Under the pieces are notes generated by a model. That model was not told the origin of the DNA. It searched no databases and saw only the letters and a program-made list of their open reading frames with translations. The position numbers and the translations under genes were made by a program. From the NCBI RefSeq assembly GCF_008124525.1, contig NZ_VNHJ01000008.1, forward strand, positions 124,001 through 188,000: a stretch of DNA of 64,000 nt, in the 5' to 3' direction. Of the stretch, positions 38,450 through 47,842 are shown piece after piece (the stretch's first letter is position 1; every line of letters begins with the position of its first letter). The DNA is from Oceanicella actignis. Lineage in GTDB: Bacteria; Pseudomonadota; Alphaproteobacteria; Rhodobacterales; Rhodobacteraceae.

Positions 38450-39769
38450 TCAACGATGGTCGGTCTTCAGCTTGCCCTCGAGATACATCGAGTAGCGGGA
38501 CATGCCGAAGCAGAAGATGAAGAAGAAGAGCGCCACGAAGCCGTAGAACTCCCACACGATGCCGTTCCAGTTCGAGTCCGCGCGCATGGGCGCGATGATG
38601 CCCACCGGGTCGAGCAGACCGATGACCGACACCAGCGTCGTGTCCTTGAACAGGCCGATGAAGGTGTTGACGATGCCGGGGATCGAGATCTTGAGCGCCT
38701 GCGGCAGGATCACCAGCCGCATGGACTTCCAGTAATCCAGCCCCAGCGCCGCCGCCGCCTCGTACTGCCCCTGCGGCAGCGCCGCCAGGCCGCCGCGGAT
38801 CACCTCGGCCATGTAGGCCGCGGCGAACAGCGTCACCATGATGACCACGCGCAGGATCAGGTCGAAGCTGGTGCCCGGCGGCAGGAAGTAGTTGAGCAGC
38901 GTCGAGGCCACGAACAGCAGCGTGATGAGCGGCACGCCGCGGATGAACTCGATGAAGGCGACGCAGATGCCCTTGAGCACCGGCAGATCCGACTTGCGCC
39001 CCAGCGCCAGCAGGATGCCCAGCGGCAGCGACATGGCGATGCCCGAAACGCCCAGGATCAGCGCCAGCAGGAAGCCGCCCAGCTTGGCGCTTTCCACATG
39101 CTCGATCGACAGCGGCAGAACGGCCTGCATCGCCTCGGCCGCCGACGAGGCGGCGAACAGCCACCACAGCACGGCCGCCAGCCCCGCCGCCGCCGCCGCG
39201 GCCGCCAGCCCCAGCTGCACGACGCCGCCGCTCAGCGCGCGGAACGCCGCATAGGCCACCGCGAAGCCCGCCATGGCCGAGAGCGGCGCCCACAGGCTGT
39301 CTCCCCAGATCAGCCAGTAGGCCAGGAAGGGATACACGGCCGAGAAGATCAGCATCTTGCGCGGCAGATGCGCGAACAGGACCGGCGCCAGCGCGACCAG
39401 CAGCAGCGCGAAGGCCAGGATCGGGCGCCAGTAGAGCTCGGACGGGTAGAAGCCGAACATGAACTGGTTGAAGCGCTCGTTGATCACGGCCCAGCAGGCG
39501 AACGACCCCTCGACGCCCGCCGCGCGCGCGATCTCGCGGCACTCGGCCAGAGATCCGGCCTTCCACACGGCGTCGATGAAGGCCCAGCGGATGATCTCGG
39601 GCGTCAGCCACAGCACGAAGGCGATCGAGACGAGCGTCAGCAGGGCGTTGAGCGGCGTCGGGAACAGATGCTCGCGCGCCCAGTGGATCGGCCCGACGCT
39701 GCCCGAGGGCGGCGGCGAGGGCGGGATCATCTTCGTGGCGACGAAGGCGACGGACTTGGCGTTGGACAT
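38450..39769 (-). CDS. aapM: General L-amino-acid ABC transporter permease AapM
   Basis: A 439-residue permease. The N-terminal part (1-130) has [20 protein letters not shown] and a Cys-containing loop typical of AapM/BztC. A very hydrophobic segment of about 70 residues, rich in Ala (about 145-215), follows. The conserved HisM-type core then runs to the end ([38 protein letters not shown]). It is somewhat longer than the usual 380-435. The start at 39769 shares one base with the aapQ stop (TGATG). Confidence 0.94.
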   Translation of the reverse strand: MSNAKSVAFVATKMIPPSPPPSGSVGPIHWAREHLFPTPLNALLTLVSIAFVLWLTPEIIRWAFIDAVWKAGSLAECREIARAAGVEGSFACWAVINERFNQFMFGFYPSELYWRPILAFALLLVALAPVLFAHLPRKMLIFSAVYPFLAYWLIWGDSLWAPLSAMAGFAVAYAAFRALSGGVVQLGLAAAAAAAGLAAVLWWLFAASSAAEAMQAVLPLSIEHVESAKLGGFLLALILGVSGIAMSLPLGILLALGRKSDLPVLKGICVAFIEFIRGVPLITLLFVASTLLNYFLPPGTSFDLILRVVIMVTLFAAAYMAEVIRGGLAALPQGQYEAAAALGLDYWKSMRLVILPQALKISIPGIVNTFIGLFKDTTLVSVIGLLDPVGIIAPMRADSNWNGIVWEFYGFVALFFFIFCFGMSRYSMYLEGKLKTDHR

Positions 39770-41499
39770 CACCCGGCCTCCTTGACGCGGTTGAGATAGG
39801 TCAGGTTCGGCCGCTTGCCGAACAGCAGATAGGCGATGGCCGCCACCTGCGCCGCGAAGCCGCCATAGGTGACCACGCCGTCGGGCAGGTCGGCCGCAAG
39901 CCCGTCCAGATCGACGCCGAGCAGGCTTGCCGCCACCCACAGGACCAGGGTCAGCGCGGCGAAGTCGATGGCGCGGAAGTGCTTGAACACGATCGTCAGG
40001 AAGGCGGACATGGTCGAGGCCGTCAGCGCCAGGAAGACGATCTGCCGCGAGGTCGGCCACAGGAAATAGGGCTCGCGCTGGGCGGGCGTGTCCATCAGGA
40101 ACAGGTAGACCAGCAGCGCAAGCCAAATCGCGCCGTAAAGCAGCACGACCAGGTTCAGCCAGCCCGCCACGCCGTAAAGCGGCTGGTGCTGCGCGTCGCC
40201 CTTGGTCAGGTTGCGCCACGGGCCCGTGACGTTGTTGAGCAGATGGCCCAGCGACGGCGCGAAGCCCGTCGCCGAGGTGCGCTCGACCAGCTTCACCTGC
40301 TCGTTATACAGGTTCATCACCATCGAGATGGTCAGCGAGATGCTCAGGTAGAACGCCATGAGCAGCATCAGCGTTTCCATCTCCTTGCCCGTCTGGTTGA
40401 GCGTGATGCCCCCCAGCGTGCCCGTTGCGTCCATGTAGCCCACGGCGATGGCCAGCGACGAGTTCTTGGTCAGGTTCAGATATTGCGAGATCAGCGGCGG
40501 AATGATCACGCGCATCGCCTGCGGCAGGATCACCAGCTGCATGGTGCGCCGCGGCCGCAGACCCAGCGCGTAGGCGGCCTCGGTCTGCCCCTTGGGCACC
40601 GACAGGATGCCCGCGCGCACGTTCTCGGCGATGAAGGCGCCGGTGTAGATCGACAGCGCCAGCCACAGCGCGACCAGCGAGTTGCGCATGTAGATGCCGC
40701 CCTGGAAGTTGAACCCCTTCAGAACCGGCGATTCCATGGTGATCGGCGGCGCGCCCACGGCCGACAGGACCAGCATCACGACCAGCGGCAGCCCCACGAT
40801 CAGCCCGAGCCGCACCGGCAGGACGGGCAGGATCTCGCCCGTGTCCTGCTGCACCCGGCGCGCATGGCGCGCATAGCCGATCGACAGCAGGATCCCGACG
40901 ATCAGCGCGCCCACCACCCAGGCCGACCCGTCGTGAAAGACCGGGCCGGGCACGTAGAAGCCGCGGTTGGTGGCCACGACGCCCGTGTCGACCAGGCCGA
41001 ACAGCGACAGCGTGCCCGCCTGCTTGGGATGGGGCAGGAACTCGTCGAACACGGCGGCCAGAAGCAGGATCTGGATAAGCACCGGGATGTTTCGGACCGT
41101 CTCGACATAGACGGTCATCAGCTTGGCCACGATCCAGTTGTTCGACAACCGCAGCACGCCCGCGACGACGCCGATCACGGTGGCCAGGGCGCAGCCCAGC
41201 ACCGCCACCAGCAGCGTGTTCAGAATGCCCACCACCGCGGCGGTCGCATGGCTGGAGCGCGAGGTGTATTCGATGAGCCGCTGGTTGATGTCATAGCCCG
41301 CCGGCTCGGTCATGAACCGGAAGCTGAAGTCCTTGCCCAGCGCCGCCAGATTGCTGATGACGTTGTCCACCAGCCAGTAGCCGGCGGTCAGGAACGCGAT
41401 CAGGGCGATCGTCTGGATCGTCGCGCCGCGATAGCGCGTGTCCGACAGGAGCATCCCGATGCGGAATCCTCCCTGCGAAGGGTCAGTGACGGCGGTCAT
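39769..41499 (-). CDS. aapQ: General L-amino-acid ABC transporter permease AapQ with extra C-terminal membrane domain
   Basis: Residues 1-407 match Aap[11 protein letters not shown] start, [28 protein letters not shown], the core EAA-type motif [18 protein letters not shown] and [15 protein letters not shown]. Instead of stopping near [12 protein letters not shown], the protein continues for about 170 residues with four more hydrophobic spans (about 446-469, 486-506, 511-528, 545-561), reaching 576 residues in all. I found no frameshift or internal stop. The extension resembles no domain I know. The core function as importer permease is secure. Confidence 0.93.
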   Translation of the reverse strand: MTAVTDPSQGGFRIGMLLSDTRYRGATIQTIALIAFLTAGYWLVDNVISNLAALGKDFSFRFMTEPAGYDINQRLIEYTSRSSHATAAVVGILNTLLVAVLGCALATVIGVVAGVLRLSNNWIVAKLMTVYVETVRNIPVLIQILLLAAVFDEFLPHPKQAGTLSLFGLVDTGVVATNRGFYVPGPVFHDGSAWVVGALIVGILLSIGYARHARRVQQDTGEILPVLPVRLGLIVGLPLVVMLVLSAVGAPPITMESPVLKGFNFQGGIYMRNSLVALWLALSIYTGAFIAENVRAGILSVPKGQTEAAYALGLRPRRTMQLVILPQAMRVIIPPLISQYLNLTKNSSLAIAVGYMDATGTLGGITLNQTGKEMETLMLLMAFYLSISLTISMVMNLYNEQVKLVERTSATGFAPSLGHLLNNVTGPWRNLTKGDAQHQPLYGVAGWLNLVVLLYGAIWLALLVYLFLMDTPAQREPYFLWPTSRQIVFLALTASTMSAFLTIVFKHFRAIDFAALTLVLWVAASLLGVDLDGLAADLPDGVVTYGGFAAQVAAIAYLLFGKRPNLTYLNRVKEAG

Positions 41500-41598
41500 G
41501 CAGCCCGCTCCCTCAACCTGTCGTGGGGGGTAAGCGCCGCCGGCCCCAGGGCGCGCGGATCGATGCGGCGCGCGGGCGGGCCTCGGTCGGCGGTCGGC

Positions 41599-41634
41599 AA
41601 AAGATCCGGGCGGGACGGCGCGCGCCCCGCCCGG
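41599..41634 (-). terminator. Attenuating terminator between aapJ and aapQ
   Basis: A 9-bp stem CCGGGCGGG/CCCGCCCGG (41606-41614 with 41626-41634) begins 10 nt after the aapJ stop and is followed by TTTT on the minus strand. Partial termination here would make the binding protein more abundant than the permease, as is common in such importers. Confidence 0.6.
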
Positions 41635-41644
41635 CTGGTTCGGA

Positions 41645-42661
41645 TCAGCGGAACGGCGGCGCGTAAAGCAGCCCGCCCTGGGTCCACTGCGCGTTCAGGC
41701 CGCGCGCCAGGCCCACCGGGGTCTCCTCGCCGATGTAGCGGGCGAAGATCTCGCCATAGTTGCCGCCGGCCTTGATGGCGTTCACGGCCCAGTCCTTGCC
41801 CAGACCGATCATCTTGCCATACTCGCCCTCGGCGCCCAGCAGGCGGTTGACCTCGGGATCGTTGGTGCCCTTCGCCATCTCTTCGACGTTGGCGGCGGTG
41901 ATGCCCTTCTCCTCGGCGATGATCAGCGCGTTGAGCGTCCAGCGCACCAGGTCGCCCCACTCGTTGTCGCCATGACGCACCAGCGGGCCGAGGGGCTCTT
42001 TCGAGATGATCTCGGGCAGGATCACATGCGCCTTCGGATCCTCGAAGGTCGAGCGCGTGGCCGCCAGGCCCGAGGCGTCGGTGGTGTAGACGTCGCAGGC
42101 GCCGGCCAGATACTTCTGACGCGCCTCGGCGTTGGTCTCGATCGGCACCGGCTCGTAGCTCATGCCGTTGGTGCGGAAGAAGTCCGCCAGGTTGAGCTCG
42201 GTGGTCGTGCCGGTCTGGATGCAGACCGTGGCGCCGTCAAGCTCCTTGGCCGAGGTCACGCCCAGATCCTTGCGGACCATGAAGCCCTGGCCGTCGTAGT
42301 AGTTCACGCCCACGAAGTCGAAGCCCAGATCCGTGTCGCGCGAGAAGGTCCAGGTGGTGTTGCGCGCCAGCATGTCCACCTCGCCCGAGGCGAGCGCGGT
42401 GAAGCGGGTCTTGCCGGTGGTCGGGGTGAACTTGACCGCCTTCGGATCGCCGAAGATCGCGGCGGCCACGGCGCGGCAGACCGCGACGTCGAAGCCCTGC
42501 CACTCGCCGTCGGCGTCGGTGAAGGCGAAGCCGGGAACGCCGGTGGCGACGCCGCACTGCAGATGGCCCTTGGCCTTGACGTCCTCGAGCGTGTTGGCCG
42601 AGGCCGCGCCGGCGGCAAGGCCGATGGCTGCGACCGCGCCGAGAATCAGCGAATGTTTCAT
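41645..42661 (-). CDS. aapJ: General L-amino-acid ABC transporter binding protein
   Basis: The periplasmic receptor of the aap system, 338 residues with a signal peptide cut after about residue 22 (GAASANTLEDVKAKG). It shows LQCGVATGVPGFA, GFDVAVCRAVAAAIFGD, EVDMLARNTTWTFSRD and the C-terminal IFARYIGEETPVGLARGLNAQW typical of AapJ. AGAGAGG lies 6 nt before the ATG; the frame reaches back to 42778 but the extra part is not signal-like. First gene of aapJQMP. Confidence 0.96.
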   Translation of the reverse strand: MKHSLILGAVAAIGLAAGAASANTLEDVKAKGHLQCGVATGVPGFAFTDADGEWQGFDVAVCRAVAAAIFGDPKAVKFTPTTGKTRFTALASGEVDMLARNTTWTFSRDTDLGFDFVGVNYYDGQGFMVRKDLGVTSAKELDGATVCIQTGTTTELNLADFFRTNGMSYEPVPIETNAEARQKYLAGACDVYTTDASGLAATRSTFEDPKAHVILPEIISKEPLGPLVRHGDNEWGDLVRWTLNALIIAEEKGITAANVEEMAKGTNDPEVNRLLGAEGEYGKMIGLGKDWAVNAIKAGGNYGEIFARYIGEETPVGLARGLNAQWTQGGLLYAPPFR

Positions 42662-43268
42662 GTGACACCTCTCTGTCGACCGCGGCTTGGGGTCCGCGGA
42701 GTTCGTTTGGGGGCAGGCGCCGCGCGGCGCCTCCGGACCGTAGATCGGCCAGGACCTCCCTTGGCCCATCACGGACAATGAACAGGCCCTTCAACGCCCG
42801 TCAAGTGCGCCCCGCCCGCGCAGGCCCGCAAGGCTGCGGAGCCGGGCGCGGGGCGAAGGTAAGCAAAGGCGACCTTCCTTCCTTGCCGCCGCCGCGCATT
42901 CGCCCCATTCCCGCCATCTTTGCGCGGCCGGGCTCAGGCCCTGCGGCGCGCGCCTTAAGGATATGGCGCCGCCGATGGTTTCGCAGGAAACATTATGAGC
43001 GCCCGGCAAGCTGAACCTCGCCTGAAGGCGCTATCCGCCCGGGCGCCGAGCGGCGCGTCGGAGCCGCGGCGGCGTGTTGGGTCATGAGTGCTGACGCTTC
43101 ATGCCGCCAAGCCATTGGGCGGCGGCCCGGCGCGGGCATTTCGCCGCCCCGCCGGGGGCGCCCGCCGATGCGGCGCAGAACAACCGAAGGGCGATGTTCA
43201 TGCCCGCGCCGCAGCCCCGGCGCGCAGCCGGAAGGGCCGCCGCACGGGCGGCGAATCATGTGCGAATG
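42662..43268. other. 607-bp gap upstream of aapJ: palindromes, no gene seen
   Basis: This is the control region of the aap operon plus the sequence after the acylphosphatase stop. Two stems lie in the probable aapJ leader: CCGCGG-N8-CCGCGG (42680-42699) and an 18-bp palindrome AGGCGCCGCGCGGCGCCT (42715-42732). An inverted repeat GTTTC-N4-GAAAC (42977-42990) sits in an AT-richer patch that may hold the promoter. No sigma-70 or sigma-54 match was convincing. Confidence 0.4.
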
Positions 43269-43544
43269 TCAGAAGCGGGCGTGGAAGGGCGCGTCGCCCG
43301 CCAGCGATTCGTCCGCCTCCTCGGACGCGACCGAATCGACGCGCGCGGCCGGCGGGCCCGCGCGGCACGCCTCGGCGAAGGCGCGCAGCGCTTCGGGGTC
43401 GCCGGCGGCCACGGCCTCGACCGCGCCGTCGGGCAGATTGCGCACCCAGCCGCGCAGCCCCAGCGCGCGCCCGCGCCCGGCGGCCCAGGCGCGGTAGCCC
43501 ACGCCCTGCACCCGCCCGCGGATCGTCAGGCGCAGCGCCGCCAT
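43269..43544 (-). CDS. acyP: Acylphosphatase
   Basis: A 91-residue enzyme that hydrolyses acyl phosphates. The active-site arginine lies in GRVQGVGYRAW and the asparagine in GWVRNLPDGAVE, both in the expected places. The C-terminal third is acidic and ends PFHARF. It follows the FAH-family gene by 13 bp and is the last gene of the run that begins at crcB. Confidence 0.93.
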   Translation of the reverse strand: MAALRLTIRGRVQGVGYRAWAAGRGRALGLRGWVRNLPDGAVEAVAAGDPEALRAFAEACRAGPPAARVDSVASEEADESLAGDAPFHARF

Positions 43545-43557
43545 CCCCCGCCCCCGC

Positions 43558-44403
43558 TCAGCCCGGCCAGGCCAGCGCCGTCTGGCGCTGATCGCCCAGC
43601 CCGGTCACGCCCAGCTCCAGCACGTCGCCCGGGCGCAGGAAACGCTGCGGCGTCTGGCCCATGCCCACGCCCTCGGGCGTGCCGGTGGCGATGATGTCGC
43701 CCGGGCGCAGGCGCATGTGGCGGCTCATGTAGCTGATGATCTCGGCCACCGAGAAGATCATGTCGGCGGTGCTCGAAAGCTGCTGCGTCTCGCCGTTCAG
43801 ATCCAGCCACAGGGGCAGGTCCTGCGGGTCGGGGACCTCGTCCGCCGTCACCAGCCAGGGGCCGATCGGGCCGAAGCCGGGAGCGGACTTGCCCTTGCTC
43901 CACTGCCCCGTGCCCTCGAGCTGCCAGGCGCGCTCGGACAGGTCGTTGACCACGCAATACCCCGCCACGCAGGACAGCGCCTCGGCCTCGGAGACATGCT
44001 CGACCTCGGCGCCGATCACCACGCCCAGCTCGACCTCCCAGTCGGTCTTGACGCTGCCCTTGGGGATCACGATCGGGTCGAACGGTCCGGCCAGCGCCGT
44101 GGTCGCCTTCGAGAACAGCACCGGCTCGGCCGGCGGCTGGGCGCCCGCCTCGGCGGCGTGGCGGGCATAGTTGAGCCCCACGCAGTGAAAGTTCGGCACC
44201 CATGCAAGGCACGCGCCAAGGCGCTCGGCCTCGACCACGGGCAGATCCTCGGGCCGCAGCGCGCGCAGCCGGTCGAGCGCGCGCAGCGACACCGCGTCGC
44301 CCGCCAGGTCCGAGACATGGGCCGACAGGTCGCGCACCTGGCCCTCGGCGTCCAGAAGACCCGGCTTCTCGGCCCCGCGCGGGCCCCATCGCAGCAGCTT
44401 CAT
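43558..44403 (-). CDS. Fumarylacetoacetate hydrolase (FAH) family protein
   Basis: A 281-residue single-domain FAH enzyme. Motifs: GLNYARHAAEAG, KTDWEVELGVVIG (metal-binding glutamates), YCVVNDLSERAWQ (Asp ligand), GPIGPWLVTADEV and IIATGTPEGVGMG. The family cleaves or hydrates small 2-keto acids; similar proteins have been labelled as 2-hydroxyhepta-2,4-diene-1,7-dioate isomerase, ureidoglycolate lyase or diketo-deoxy-sugar-acid hydrolase. The sequence does not decide. A dedicated ureidoglycolate lyase (allA) is already in the window, which makes that reading less likely. Confidence 0.85.
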   Translation of the reverse strand: MKLLRWGPRGAEKPGLLDAEGQVRDLSAHVSDLAGDAVSLRALDRLRALRPEDLPVVEAERLGACLAWVPNFHCVGLNYARHAAEAGAQPPAEPVLFSKATTALAGPFDPIVIPKGSVKTDWEVELGVVIGAEVEHVSEAEALSCVAGYCVVNDLSERAWQLEGTGQWSKGKSAPGFGPIGPWLVTADEVPDPQDLPLWLDLNGETQQLSSTADMIFSVAEIISYMSRHMRLRPGDIIATGTPEGVGMGQTPQRFLRPGDVLELGVTGLGDQRQTALAWPG

Positions 44404-44417
44404 CGCCTTCCCCCCCT

Positions 44418-44888
44418 TCAGAAATCGAAGACCAGACAGGTGGTCGAGCCGGTGGCGTAAAGCTTGCCGTCCTGCTCGCCGATCATGCGCCCCACCGCCA
44501 CGCCCGAGCGCCGGCCCACATGCTGCGCCTCGCCCACCGCCAGGATCGGCCCCGTGTCGGCGAAGACCGGGCGCACGATGTTGATCTTGTATTCCAGCGT
44601 GGTGTAGCCGCGCCCGGCGGGCAGCAGGGTCTGCACCGCGCAGGCCATGCAGCTGTCGAGCAGCGTGCCGAACCAGCCGCCATGCACCGAGCCGATGGGG
44701 TTGTAGGCCTGCGCCGGCGCCTTGCCGCGAAAGACCACGCGGCCCTCTTCGACCTCGTGCAGCGCATACCCCAGAACCTGCGCGATCGGGGCCGGCGGAA
44801 GGCGCCCGTCGAGAATGGCGCGCATGAACTCGAGCCCCGACATCGAGGCGATCGTCTCGCGGCTGGGGATGTCGGGCGCGTCGGTCAT
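44418..44888 (-). CDS. PaaI-family hot-dog thioesterase
   Basis: A 156-residue acyl-CoA thioesterase. The hot-dog fold signature is NPIGSVHGGWFGTLLDSCMA (catalytic HGG and Asp), with LEYKINIVRPV and a closing GSTTCLVF strand. The ATG at 44888 overlaps the stop of the ATP12-like gene (ATGA), so the two are coupled although functionally unrelated as far as is known. Substrate unknown; aromatic or medium-chain acyl-CoAs are typical. Confidence 0.9.
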   Translation of the reverse strand: MTDAPDIPSRETIASMSGLEFMRAILDGRLPPAPIAQVLGYALHEVEEGRVVFRGKAPAQAYNPIGSVHGGWFGTLLDSCMACAVQTLLPAGRGYTTLEYKINIVRPVFADTGPILAVGEAQHVGRRSGVAVGRMIGEQDGKLYATGSTTCLVFDF

Positions 44889-45613
44889 TGCGGCTCTTCC
44901 TCTTTCGTGTCGTCCATCAGCGCCAGCAGGCGCGCGGCGGCGTCCAGATCGGACTTGCGCCGGGCGGCGGCGGCCTCGGCCTCGGCGTCGCGCCCCCACA
45001 GCTCGGCCTGATGCTCTTCGTCGATGCGCGAGAGCGCCCAGGCCTCGTCTGCGCTCAGCCGCCCCTCGAGCACCGCCAGCGCCAGGATCAGCGAGCCGGT
45101 GATGGTCGTCAGCTCGTGCATCGCCACCATGCGGAACGGATCGAGCGCCGCCACCGCCGCCTGAAGCGCGGCCAGAGAGGCCGGCGGCTGGGCCACATGC
45201 ATCACGCCCTGCCCCAGGACCAGCGGCGCGCCGTAGCGCGCGCGCGCCCATTCAAGCAGCGGGTCCCAGCCCGCGACCTGGCGCGCGACCAGCTCGCGCG
45301 GGTGCTCGGCCCGGTAGCACAGCAGGTCGGACCCGCCGAATTCGGCGATCATGCGCGCCGTCTCTTCGCGATGGGCGGCGACGCGGTCGATGGCGCTGTT
45401 GGCCGAGCGGGTCAGCGGCATAGTCCCGGGGCGCACCTCTTCGCCCTGGGCGTCCCATTCGGCGGCGATGGCCCGGCCCAGCGCCGCGGTCGGCGCGGCC
45501 AGAAGCGCGCCGCCGGGCGTGCGCACGGGCCGCCCGTCCAGCTCGACCGCCCAGCCCTCGGGGCGGCGCACGGCGCGGGCCTCTTTCCAGAACCGTTTGC
45601 GCAGCATGCTCAT
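44885..45613 (-). CDS. ATP12-family F1-ATPase assembly chaperone
   Basis: A 242-residue homologue of mitochondrial ATP12, which helps the F1 alpha subunit assemble. Typical features: the RKRFWKEA start, LDGRPVRTPGGALL, AIAAEWDAQGEEVRPGTMPLTRSANSAID, and SDLLCYRAEHP. The charged C-terminus (DDTKEEEPQ) is family-like. It overlaps the HAD gene upstream and the thioesterase gene downstream by 4 bp each. No ATP synthase genes are in the window. Confidence 0.92.
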   Translation of the reverse strand: MSMLRKRFWKEARAVRRPEGWAVELDGRPVRTPGGALLAAPTAALGRAIAAEWDAQGEEVRPGTMPLTRSANSAIDRVAAHREETARMIAEFGGSDLLCYRAEHPRELVARQVAGWDPLLEWARARYGAPLVLGQGVMHVAQPPASLAALQAAVAALDPFRMVAMHELTTITGSLILALAVLEGRLSADEAWALSRIDEEHQAELWGRDAEAEAAAARRKSDLDAAARLLALMDDTKEEEPQ

Positions 45614-46308
45614 GCGGTCGCTCCCCGGGCTTGCCACAGCGCGTGAAGCGCGTCGTCCAGATCCTCGAAACGGTCGATCACCGCCGCCGCGCCCGCCTGG
45701 CGCAGGCTTTCGGCGTCGTGATAGCCCCAGGCGACGCCGATCGCCGCCATGCCGGCGGCGCGCGCCATGGCCACGTCGAAGGTGGTGTCGCCGATCATCA
45801 CCGCCGCCTCGGCGGCGACGCCGGTGCGGCGCATGGCGCCGAGCAGCATGTCGGGATGCGGCTTGGAGGGGTGCTCGTCCGCGGTGTGGGTGGTGTGGAA
45901 GAAATGCCCAAGCCCATGAGCCCGCAGCGCGTGATCGAGCCCGCGCCGCGCCTTGCCGGTGGCCACGCCCAGGAACACCTCGTCGCGGGCGGCCAGCCGC
46001 TCGAGCGCCTCGCGCGCGCCGGGGTAAAGCGGAGCCGAGGCCTCGCCCCCCTTGTCGGCGCGCAGGTCGATGAAGCTGCGCTTGTAGAGCGCGGCCACGC
46101 GCTCGGCCTCGGCCGGGGGCAGATCGGGCGCCAATGCGCTCACGGCCTCGACCAGCGACAGGCCGACGATGGACAGGATGCGCGAATCCTCGGGCGCGGC
46201 CAGGCCGGCGGCGGCGAAGCCGCGGCGCATGGCCTCGATGATGAATTCCTGACTGTCCATCAACGTGCCGTCCACGTCGAACACGGCCAGTCGCAGGGGG
46301 GCTGTCAC
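45610..46308 (-). CDS. HAD-superfamily phosphatase (phosphoglycolate phosphatase-like)
   Basis: A 232-residue HAD hydrolase with motif I FDVDGTLMDSQ, motif II in GVATGKARRGLD, the Lys of motif III in SKPHPDMLLGAM and motif IV MIGDTTFDVAMARAAG. A helical cap lies between residues 18 and 85. GTG at 46308 has GGAG 6 nt upstream; no ATG is near. It always accompanies rluC and the ATP12-like gene in related genomes. The substrate is undefined; phosphoglycolate is possible. Confidence 0.9.
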   Translation of the reverse strand: MTAPLRLAVFDVDGTLMDSQEFIIEAMRRGFAAAGLAAPEDSRILSIVGLSLVEAVSALAPDLPPAEAERVAALYKRSFIDLRADKGGEASAPLYPGAREALERLAARDEVFLGVATGKARRGLDHALRAHGLGHFFHTTHTADEHPSKPHPDMLLGAMRRTGVAAEAAVMIGDTTFDVAMARAAGMAAIGVAWGYHDAESLRQAGAAAVIDRFEDLDDALHALWQARGATA

Positions 46309-46370
46309 GGCGAACTCCGTCAGGTTTGCGAATGAAATGGATAGCCGCGCGCGCCGCCGCCCGCAAGCGC

Positions 46371-47426
46371 TCAGCCCAGCTCCTCGAACGGGTCGGCGGG
46401 GGCGTCTTCGGGGCGCCAGCCGAACAGCTCCCAGGTGCGGGCCATGTGCTCGGGCAAGGGCGCGGTCAGGGTGATGAGGCGCTCTTGCGCCGGGTGGCGG
46501 AAGGTCAGGCTGCGCGCGTGAAGGTGCAGCTTGCGGCTGACCGCGCCGCCCAGCTGCGCGCCCCAGCCGTCGCCCTCGTTGGTCTGGCCCGAGCCGCCAT
46601 ACTTGCCGTCGCCCACGATGGGATGGCCGATCTGGGCCATGTGCGCGCGCAGCTGATGGGTGCGCCCGGTCACCGGCGCCAGCGCGACCCAGGCGGCGCG
46701 GCGCCCGGCGGCCTCGATGACGGCGAAATCGGTCACGGCGGGCTTCGCGCCGGGCGTGCCGGCGACCTGGTCGGGGTGGATGCAGCGCATCTTCTCGCCC
46801 TCGCCGCCGGGGCCGCGGCCGCCGGCCTTGACCAGCCCGTAGCTGATCGTGCCGGCGCGCGGGCTTGGCACGCCGGCCACGGCGGCCCAGTAGATCTTGC
46901 GCGTGCGGCGGCCGTGGAACCCCTTGGCCAGGGCGCGCGCGGCGCGGGCGGTGCGCGCCATGAGCAGCACGCCCGACGTGTCCTTGTCCAGGCGGTGGAC
47001 CAGGCGCGGCGGCTCGTCCGCGCCGAAGCGCAGCGCCTCGGACAGCGCGTCGAGGTGCCGGCTCTGGCCCGAGCCGCCCTGCACGGGCAGACCCGCCGGC
47101 TTGTCGATGGCCAGGACATGCTCGTCGCGATAGATCACGCGCGCCTGGATCATGCGCGCATCCTCGGCCGAAACCGGGCGCGGGTCGGCGCGGCGCGGCG
47201 CGTCGGTCTGCGGGTCGGGCGCGGGCAGCGGCGGCACGCGCACCACCTGCCCCGCCTCGAGCCGCGTCGAGGCCTTGGCCCGCCCGCCATCCACCCGCAG
47301 CTCGCCCTTGCGCAGCATCTTCTCGATGCGGCCCTGGCCAAGATGGGGAAAGCGCCGCCGCAGCCAGCGGTCGAGCCGCTGGTCGGCCTCGTCGGGAGCG
47401 ACGGTCAGGTGCTGGACGCCGCTCAT
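46371..47426 (-). CDS. rluC: Ribosomal large-subunit pseudouridine synthase, RluC/RluD family
   Basis: A 351-residue pseudouridine synthase. An S4 RNA-binding domain (about 15-75, DQRLDRWLRRRFP and KMLRKGELRVDG) precedes the catalytic domain with HRLDKDTSGVLL, whose aspartate attacks the uridine. Later motifs are VTGRTHQLRAHMAQIGHPIVGDGKYGG and LHLHARSL. Of RluC and RluD, RluC is the better fit by context. It overlaps crcB by 4 bp (ATGA). Confidence 0.93.
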   Translation of the reverse strand: MSGVQHLTVAPDEADQRLDRWLRRRFPHLGQGRIEKMLRKGELRVDGGRAKASTRLEAGQVVRVPPLPAPDPQTDAPRRADPRPVSAEDARMIQARVIYRDEHVLAIDKPAGLPVQGGSGQSRHLDALSEALRFGADEPPRLVHRLDKDTSGVLLMARTARAARALAKGFHGRRTRKIYWAAVAGVPSPRAGTISYGLVKAGGRGPGGEGEKMRCIHPDQVAGTPGAKPAVTDFAVIEAAGRRAAWVALAPVTGRTHQLRAHMAQIGHPIVGDGKYGGSGQTNEGDGWGAQLGGAVSRKLHLHARSLTFRHPAQERLITLTAPLPEHMARTWELFGWRPEDAPADPFEELG

Positions 47427-47812
47427 GACGCCGCGCCAAGAAGCGCGCGCGCGCCCGCCATGCCCAGCACCAGCCCCAGCAGCGCCAGCCCGACCGATCC
47501 GGCCATGTAGGCCGCCGCCGCGCCGAAGCGCCCGCGCTCGATCAGGAAGGCGGCGTCGAGCGAGAAGGCCGAGAAGGTGGTGAAGCCGCCCAGCACGCCC
47601 GTCATCGCGAAGGGGGCGAAGCGTTGCCAGGCGCCGGGGGCGCGCTCCATCAGCACGACGGCCAGCACGCCCATCAGCACGCTGCCCGCGACGTTGACGA
47701 TCGCGGTGCCCCAGGGAAAGTCCATGCCGAAGGCCCGCCCGCTCCAGCGGACCACGAGAAAGCGGAGCAGCGCGCCAAGCGCGCCCCCCGCGGCGACGGA
47801 TGCGTAGGTCAT
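47423..47812 (-). CDS. crcB: Fluoride channel CrcB/Fluc
   Basis: A 129-residue four-span membrane protein that lets fluoride leave the cell as a dual-topology dimer. Motifs: GGALGALLRF at the start, GTAIVNVAGSVLMG and GVLGGFTTFSAFSLD, with the Phe residues of the pore. No fluoride riboswitch is visible in the 30 bp before it or in the upstream BLUF-like gene's end. Confidence 0.94.
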   Translation of the reverse strand: MTYASVAAGGALGALLRFLVVRWSGRAFGMDFPWGTAIVNVAGSVLMGVLAVVLMERAPGAWQRFAPFAMTGVLGGFTTFSAFSLDAAFLIERGRFGAAAAYMAGSVGLALLGLVLGMAGARALLGAAS

Positions 47813-47842
47813 GGCGCTAGTTGACGCCCCCGCGCGCGAAGG

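Noticed and set aside
47813-47842. Fluoride riboswitch before crcB
   Set aside because: Only 30 bp separate crcB from the previous gene and the riboswitch core is not seen there.
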